Below, piece after piece: positions 30,265-31,844 of a stretch of DNA of 31,844 bases; the stretch's first letter is position 1, and every line of letters begins with the position of its first letter. The notes under the pieces were generated by a model. It had not been told where the DNA came from. It searched no databases and worked only from the letters and a program-made list of their open reading frames with translations. This DNA comes from Solobacterium sp. (GTDB taxonomy: Bacteria; Bacillota_I; Bacilli_A; Erysipelotrichales; Erysipelotrichaceae). Made by a program: the position numbers and the translations under genes. The stretch covers positions 1 to 31,844 of the forward strand of contig JAEEPV010000048.1 of assembly GCA_016284975.1 (NCBI GenBank), read 5' to 3'.

Positions 30265-30575
30265 CATACGACACAATCAGCAAACCGGCAAGATCGATCG
30301 GGAAGACTGCAGAGAGCACAAAGGAAACGGCAACGTTTATTGATAAGAAATCACTGTTTCGAGAGCTGAAAAAATCTAATGATATGGGAAAATTGAGCGC
30401 AAAGTCTGCAATCCGAAAGGTTATGGAAGCCCCGGTTATAGATGCTTTACCTGTTGTGAGATGCAGCGACTGCAGGAACTTCCTTGAGAACTGGCGGTGT
30501 CTGAAGTGGTCAGCATTCGCAAGACCGGAAGGATATTGCTATAAGGCTGAAAGGAAGAAGTATGAGAAAGGGTAA
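30261..30575 (+). CDS. Hypothetical Cys-containing phage protein
   Basis: The 104-residue protein has a polar Ser/Thr-rich N-terminus and a C-terminal part with ALPVVRCSDCRNFLENWRCL and RPEGYCYKAE. This Cys pattern (C-x-x-C and later C) recurs in small phage zinc proteins that end in a phrase like EGYCY. It starts in an ATGA overlap with the gene before it. Confidence 0.65.
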   Translation: MTYDTISKPARSIGKTAESTKETATFIDKKSLFRELKKSNDMGKLSAKSAIRKVMEAPVIDALPVVRCSDCRNFLENWRCLKWSAFARPEGYCYKAERKKYEKG

Positions 30576-30726
30576 CGCCCATAAGAAACTGACGTGGGAA
30601 GATAAATTCGCAAGGCGCTATTGCTGTTGGGTTCGAAACCACAGAAGGCGCTGGCATGCAGAGAAGCGGGCAAATAGGAGACTGTTCAGAAGAAAGATGA
30701 ACATGGAAATCAGAAAGGAATGTTGA
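30562..30726 (+). CDS. Small Arg-rich phage protein
   Basis: The 54-residue very basic protein (MRKGNAHKKLTWEDKFARRY, then CCWVRNHRRRWHAEKRANRR) is unlike its acidic neighbours and may bind DNA or RNA. AAAGGAAG precedes the ATG at 30562; it overlaps the upstream gene by 14 bases and the next by a few. This type recurs in Firmicute phages before the late activator. Confidence 0.7.
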   Translation: MRKGNAHKKLTWEDKFARRYCCWVRNHRRRWHAEKRANRRLFRRKMNMEIRKEC

Positions 30727-30734
30727 TCGTAAGT

Positions 30735-31079
30735 ATGAAACCGAAAGCTTACATAGTACATGACAGAGAATGCTATTCACCGTATAGCGTGGTTGTGTTT
30801 GCGGAATCGTCAAATAAAGCAAGGGCGCTCGCACTTCATACAGACTGTTTTCAGGACTTCGCTTACACCGAACTGACAACCCGTAGGAAACCGGAACTCG
30901 ACAAGTATTACAGAGGCGTTTCGGAAATGGACTGGGATCATTCTGAAGATCGCATTGCTCTGGTAAAGGAATGCGGATTCGTGTGTTCCGAAGATGCCGC
31001 TGGATGGGAAGACTGCGGGGATTGCTCGGCGAAGGAATGGTGCGATGCATACCAAGAAAGGGGAATGGATGACGATTGA
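30735..31079 (+). CDS. Hypothetical phage protein
   Basis: The 114-residue protein begins MKPKAYIVHDRECYSPYSVV and contains RRKPELDKYYRGVSEMDWDH. It has a Cys cluster near the end (EDCGDCSAKEWCDAY). I know this type of protein only as a hypothetical of phages. The start is uncertain: ATG 30735 fits the conserved beginning, ATG 30720 is closer to AAAGGA. It overlaps the activator gene by 11 bases. Confidence 0.65.
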   Translation: MKPKAYIVHDRECYSPYSVVVFAESSNKARALALHTDCFQDFAYTELTTRRKPELDKYYRGVSEMDWDHSEDRIALVKECGFVCSEDAAGWEDCGDCSAKEWCDAYQERGMDDD

Positions 31080-31473
31080 GACTCTTGAAAAGTACAGGGG
31101 CATTTCTTTGAATGCTGCAATAATTCAGAACGAGATCAATGCGCTGTATGCTCCGATCGTATCCCCAAACGGGAAGAGCGGAGGATCTGGATCCAGAGGA
31201 ACTCCTGGCAATCCTACAGAGCAGGCTGTCTTCCGGATACTGAAACTGAAAGAGAAACTGTCAGAAGCTCTGAACGAACAGGTGACTCTGCTGGAAGAAA
31301 TAGTTGACTGGATGATCGAGGCTGAAAGAGAAAACCCTGAAGTGGTGGCGCTGATCCGGATGCATTATGTGGACGGGCTGACCTGGAAGGAGACAAACAT
31401 AAGAGCATATGGATATAAGAGTAAGCACACTGCAAGAAAGAAGGTGGCAAGGTATTTCGGAAAGAAAATGTAA
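31069..31473 (+). CDS. Late gene activator, sigma-70 region 4-like (RinA/ArpU/DUF1492 type)
   Basis: The 134-residue protein has a helical N-terminal half and a C-terminal sigma-4-like HTH (VVALIRMHYVDGLTWKETNI, then AYGYKSKHTARKKVARYF). In Firmicute phages such proteins turn on the packaging/structural operon and are always placed before the HNH-terS-terL block, as here. The ATG at 31069 with AAAGGGGA is chosen over an in-frame start at 30994 that lies in the previous gene. Confidence 0.85.
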   Translation: MTIETLEKYRGISLNAAIIQNEINALYAPIVSPNGKSGGSGSRGTPGNPTEQAVFRILKLKEKLSEALNEQVTLLEEIVDWMIEAERENPEVVALIRMHYVDGLTWKETNIRAYGYKSKHTARKKVARYFGKKM

Positions 31474-31508
31474 TTGTCCACTTTGTCCACCTTTAAGTCT
31501 GCTATAAC
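31474..31508 (+). promoter_or_regulatory. Probable late promoter with activator repeats
   Basis: Two direct copies of TTGTCCAC (31474-31481 and 31483-31490), 9 bases apart, are followed by a -10-like TATAAC at 31503-31508. There is no good -35 box at 17 bases, as expected for an activator-dependent promoter. It lies just after the activator gene. Confidence 0.5.
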
Positions 31509-31515
31509 TATCGTG

Positions 31516-31563
31516 AAGGAACTGCTGAGATACCGGAAGGATCTCATAACCCAGCAGTTCCTT
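31516..31563 (+). other. Large stem-loop before the HNH gene
   Basis: AAGGAACTGCTG (31516-31527) pairs with CAGCAGTTCCTT (31552-31563). An inner GAGAT/ATCTC offers an extra or alternative stem. A modest T-rich stretch follows. It could end the early transcript or structure the late leader. Confidence 0.7.
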
Positions 31564-31635
31564 TATCTTTCCCCTGATTGTTTTAGGGCGGAGAGCACTG
31601 TCCCTTTCCGGTGCTCTCACATACATTGGTGGATT

Positions 31636-31844
31636 ATGGCGCGTGAATTTGCAAAAGGTTTCTATCAGTCTGAAGCATGGCACAGGACCAGACTCGGATA
31701 CATCCGGCACCGCAGATCTGTTGACGGTGGGATGTGTGAAGAGTGTGGAGAGAATCCCGGATACATTGTTCATCATAAGATTCATTTGAATCAGAGAAAC
31801 ATCAATGATCCTGAGGTCACGCTGAGCTTCAGCAATCTTGAATA
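31636..31844 (+). CDS. HNH endonuclease, N-terminal part
   Basis: The frame runs off the right edge after 69 codons. It shows REFAKGFYQSEAWHRTR, then the zinc pair CEECGE, VHHKIHL (the HH of the HNH motif) and NLE, where the family continues with a further C-x-x-C-x-N/H segment. These nucleases sit directly before terS and help cut packaged DNA. The ribosome site is GGTGGATT. Joining the right edge to the left edge of the window would give a stop at once, so sequence is missing between them. Confidence 0.9.
   Translation, partial: MAREFAKGFYQSEAWHRTRLGYIRHRRSVDGGMCEECGENPGYIVHHKIHLNQRNINDPEVTLSFSNLE

Noticed and set aside
1..31844. Exact circular closure of the window ends
   Set aside because: Joining the right edge to the left edge gives TAA directly after HNH codon 68-69 and leaves terS without an N-terminus.

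Overview
The window is almost entirely the genome of a temperate siphovirus-type phage (long non-contractile tail, HK97-type head). The host is most likely a gut-type Bacillota (Firmicutes). Reasons: strong AGGAGG-type ribosome sites, tightly overlapping genes, protein families typical of clostridial and related phages, and a standard code with TGA used as stop. I cannot name the host genus. The left edge cuts into terS and the right edge cuts into an HNH endonuclease gene. These two genes are normally neighbours, so the window looks like a circular or circularly permuted phage genome opened at this junction with a small piece missing, rather than an integrated prophage: the lysis end sits directly next to the integrase and an attP-like region.

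Layout, left to right. 1-6730: packaging and head genes (terS, terL, portal, ClpP-like protease, capsid, a head-fibre domain reached by a probable -1 frameshift, connectors). 6742-13575: tail (major tail protein, two-part tail chaperone, tape measure, Dit, Tal, baseplate or appendage protein). 13579-16456: a complete diversity-generating retroelement (DGR), made of a C-type-lectin-like target with variable repeat (VR), a template repeat (TR) and a reverse transcriptase. 16446-19008: three small tail/lysis genes, an unusual three-part endolysin (CHAP, phosphodiester-glycosidase-like and holin-like parts) and a membrane protein. 19105-19800 (minus): hicAB toxin-antitoxin with its own promoter and operator. 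19830-20160: a possible small RNA and an attP region with paired 11-bp-spaced arm sites. 20171-22171: integrase and repressor (minus) facing Cro-like and other HTH genes (plus), with a set of related operators. 22164-23726: small early genes. 23738-28333: a replication module with an initiator gene carrying four tandem 11-bp iterons, a sliding-clamp-like protein, and a ubiquitin-like cassette (Ub-like PRTRC-C-like protein, ThiF/E1-like enzyme, PRTRC-B/E2-like protein). 28509-31473: a second tyrosine recombinase with inverted-repeat sites, a Lar-like protein, small Cys-rich proteins and a sigma-like late activator. 31474-31844: a probable late promoter, a large hairpin and the HNH gene leading back to packaging.

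The most interesting systems are the DGR, where 14 of 15 TR/VR differences fall at TR adenines, and the compact E1/E2/Ub-like cassette inside the replication operon beside a phage sliding clamp. Also notable are the X XXY YYZ slippery heptamer at the capsid stop codon, the iteron origin hidden in the initiator gene, and the endolysin with a fused holin-like tail and an internal start. All function calls come from reading protein motifs and gene order; no database search was run.
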